A stretch of 8,770 nucleotides of DNA from Acidobacteriaceae bacterium (lineage in GTDB: Bacteria; Acidobacteriota; Terriglobia; Terriglobales; SbA1): NCBI GenBank assembly GCA_003136335.1, contig PLEA01000080.1:1-8770 (forward strand). Direction: 5' to 3'. Of the stretch, positions 7,765-8,770 are shown in pieces. The stretch's first letter is position 1. Each line of letters starts with the position of its first letter. The notes beneath the pieces are model-generated. The model did not search any database and was not told the DNA's origin. It saw only the letters and a list, made by a program, of their open reading frames with translations. Made by a program: the position numbers and the translations under genes.

Positions 7765-7911
7765 ATGTCAAAGAAGCTCGCAACTGTTCTCTTCGCCGCC
7801 GTGGTCCTTCTTGCTTGGTCGGCGACCGACTTGGTAGCCCCCGGACCGAGAGTTCGCCGAAATCGACGGTGGTCACGAAGAGCTCGCTGCGGGCCAAATG
7901 GAATTATTTAA
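7765..7911 (+). pseudogene. Signal-peptide ORF, probably truncated
   Basis: An ATG behind a GGGGGTAAACG stretch begins MSKKLATVLFAAVVLLAWSA, a textbook signal peptide with a lysine n-region and a hydrophobic core, ending near TDLVA. After about residue 26 the sequence becomes arginine-rich and low in information (RVRRNRRWSRRARCG), then stops at TAA inside repeat copy 2. A different frame from about 7845 reads more like protein (EFAEIDGGHEELAAGQMELF) before it too stops in the repeat, so a frameshift near 7840 is possible. I infer a small exported protein whose body was lost. The original family cannot be told. Confidence 0.4.
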
Positions 7912-8019
7912 CGCACTCGTCACCTCCATGCATATGTGACATTGTGTTCAGCCGTTGGTACAAGTCTTCTATTGTGCATTCCAGTGGCAGCGGACAACAT
8001 CAAGGTCTTGGTATAGGGA
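7886..8019 (+). repeat. 134-bp direct repeat, copy 2
   Basis: This is the second copy of the element at 4651-4784, same orientation, 3235 bases downstream. The nine changes cluster in the second half. In the possible stem, GTACAAG still faces CTTGgTAT, so one pair becomes a G-U wobble rather than being lost. Its left end lies inside the truncated signal-peptide ORF, and its right end precedes the dps remnant by about 140 bases. It therefore coincides with a zone where two genes have lost their facing parts. Confidence 0.9.
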
Positions 8020-8030
8020 CCCGAGGCATT

Positions 8031-8058
8031 GCAGGCAGGTGAGCGTGTCATTGCCTGC
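8031..8058 (+). other. Inverted repeat between repeat copy 2 and the dps remnant
   Basis: GCAGGCA (8031-8037) is the exact reverse complement of TGCCTGC (8052-8058), with a 14-base loop; the alternative pairing GGCAGG/CCTGCC overlaps it. It could be a transcript hairpin or an operator for a dimeric regulator. No T-run follows, so a simple terminator is unlikely. Confidence 0.35.
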
Positions 8059-8157
8059 CGACATCCGTTGGGATGATTCATGAGGCTAGCACGGGATGGT
8101 GACATCTGTTCGCGTAGAAAAAGTTGAATGCAACCATGCGACTGAAAGTCACCTCTG

Positions 8158-8428
8158 ATGGCGGAAGTGGTTGGGTGGACGGGCCAATGGTACTGCGCGA
8201 CAAGTTGCGGCCAATTCCAGCATTAAGGAATATGACTTGAACGTGATGCACGGCATGGATCACGTGCGTGCACTACTGGACAGCCTGGCATCGATGGCTA
8301 ACGCTGCGCGCGAAGCGATCGATCAATGCGACAACTTGGAAGATCACGCTACCGCTGATGCCTTCACTGAAATTGTTCGGGCAGCTGATAAGGACATTTT
8401 CTTCCTGCAATCACATTTGCAAGGTTGA
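8158..8428 (+). pseudogene. dps: Dps-family ferritin, C-terminal half only
   Basis: Dps proteins form 12-subunit shells that bind DNA and oxidise iron during starvation and oxidative stress. From 8171 the frame reads LGGRANGTARQVAANSS, EYDLNVMHGMDHVRAL, AAREAIDQCDNLEDHATAD and DKDIFFLQSHLQG, then TGA. This matches the third and fourth helices and the end of the family. A MAE triplet, as in the family's MAER motif, is at 8158-8166 in another frame. The spacing to LGG is eight bases shorter than expected, which suggests a small deletion. The N-terminal half with the ferroxidase histidines and acidic residues is absent; nothing in 8020-8157 encodes it. There is no good start (TTG at 8171 only). 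I read it as a decayed gene, though the product of the remaining frame cannot be excluded. Confidence 0.8.
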
Positions 8429-8438
8429 ATCACTACCT

Positions 8439-8537
8439 ATGGTCGCTGAGAATTCGCCGAACCCTCCTGATCCGATCCACGAGGGGTGCGGCAGTCGATA
8501 CAGCTTTCCACAGCTGAGGATAAGGAGCATGAAATGA
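8439..8537 (+). CDS. Possible 32-aa leader peptide
   Basis: A short frame (MVAENSPNPPDPIHEGCGSR and on) ends in a TGA that overlaps the next ATG as ATGA, which would suit a translationally coupled leader. There is no clear ribosome-binding site (AAGG about 13 bases upstream) and no family resemblance, so chance is likely. Confidence 0.15.
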   Translation: MVAENSPNPPDPIHEGCGSRYSFPQLRIRSMK

Positions 8538-8770
8538 ATACAGCTATCGCAAAATCGCCAACGCAGTTGGTGAAACTGAAGAGCCGTCAGGAGGTAGCTG
8601 AAGGCACGATGGCGTTCCACTTCGAAAAACCAGCAGGGTGGGCGTTCAAGGCGGGCCAGTTTATCGACATGACTTTGCTTAATCCTTCCCAGACCGATCC
8701 TGAGGGCAATAAGCGAGGCTTTTCGATCGCGAGTGCCCCTCAGGAAGAAACCCTGATGGTGGCTACCCGC
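8534..8770 (+). CDS. FAD/ferredoxin-reductase-type oxidoreductase (partial, 3' end off window)
   Basis: The first 79 residues of a flavin reductase-like protein are present. The ATG at 8534 has AAGGAG six bases upstream; an ATG five bases earlier stops at once. Sequence features are an opening beta strand (LVKLKSRQEVAEGTMAFHF), a WAFKAGQFIDMTL segment typical of the FAD-binding beta barrel, and RGFSIASAP (61-69), matching the R-x-[FY]-[ST] motif that binds the flavin in ferredoxin-NADP reductase-like domains. The NAD(P)H-binding domain, and any ferredoxin or haem-binding part, lie beyond the window. Substrate and partner are therefore unknown; ferredoxin reductase, phenol hydroxylase reductase or a flavohaemoprotein-like module are all possible. 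Confidence 0.8.
   Translation, partial: MNTAIAKSPTQLVKLKSRQEVAEGTMAFHFEKPAGWAFKAGQFIDMTLLNPSQTDPEGNKRGFSIASAPQEETLMVATR

Noticed and set aside
4651..8019. Composite transposon or insertion sequence bounded by the repeats
   Set aside because: No transposase, terminal inverted repeats or target duplications are visible; the only gene between the ends is UPF0182 plus a small ORF.
7662..8042. 126-aa plus-strand frame through repeat copy 2
   Set aside because: No ribosome-binding site, no family resemblance outside the repeat, and it overlaps a better signal-peptide start at 7765.

Overview
The window looks like a chromosomal segment of a soil-type acidobacterium. This is inferred from the gene families and the moderate GC content; there is no rRNA or other direct marker. 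Several proteins are of kinds I associate with Acidobacteriota: a short CxxC protein next to DUF488, a secreted LolA-like hypothetical protein, and a single-haem cytochrome with a GAPPEINSV segment. No transposase, integrase, tRNA, rRNA or CRISPR array is visible.

Layout. Positions 1-1719 hold a minus-strand cluster read from right to left: a possible 61-aa peptide (1534-1719), a 108-aa CxxC protein (1198-1524), a DUF488 protein (500-1201), and a signal-peptide cytochrome c-like protein that leaves the window at position 1. The junctions are 4-base overlaps (ATGA) or very short gaps. Positions 1720-2199 hold no convincing gene. Positions 2200-4533 are a second minus-strand cluster: a small hypothetical protein, a secreted hypothetical protein, and a cyclopropane-fatty-acid synthase gene broken by a one-base frameshift. 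A 280-bp divergent spacer (4534-4813) separates it from a large plus-strand UPF0182 membrane-protein gene (4814-7606). That gene is in one continuous frame but carries two internal TAG codons. Positions 7607-8533 are a scarred region with a truncated signal-peptide ORF, a hairpin and the C-terminal half of a Dps ferritin. At 8534 an FAD/ferredoxin-reductase-like gene begins and runs off the right edge.

The most unusual structural feature is a 134-bp direct repeat, 4651-4784 and 7886-8019. It matches at 125 of 134 positions without gaps. It flanks the UPF0182 gene and sits just upstream of it and of the dps remnant. The second copy lies exactly between a 3'-truncated ORF and a 5'-truncated dps. 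It could be a shared promoter or leader, a structured RNA, a small coding element or a recombination scar.

The second theme is gene decay. UPF0182 has two nonsense codons, cfa a one-base deletion, dps only its C-terminal half, and the cytochrome a haem motif altered from CxxCH to CxxCY. Either this locus is losing membrane and stress functions, or the assembly has base errors here. Read-level checking would separate these. I see no convincing evidence of a wholly new defence or metabolic system.
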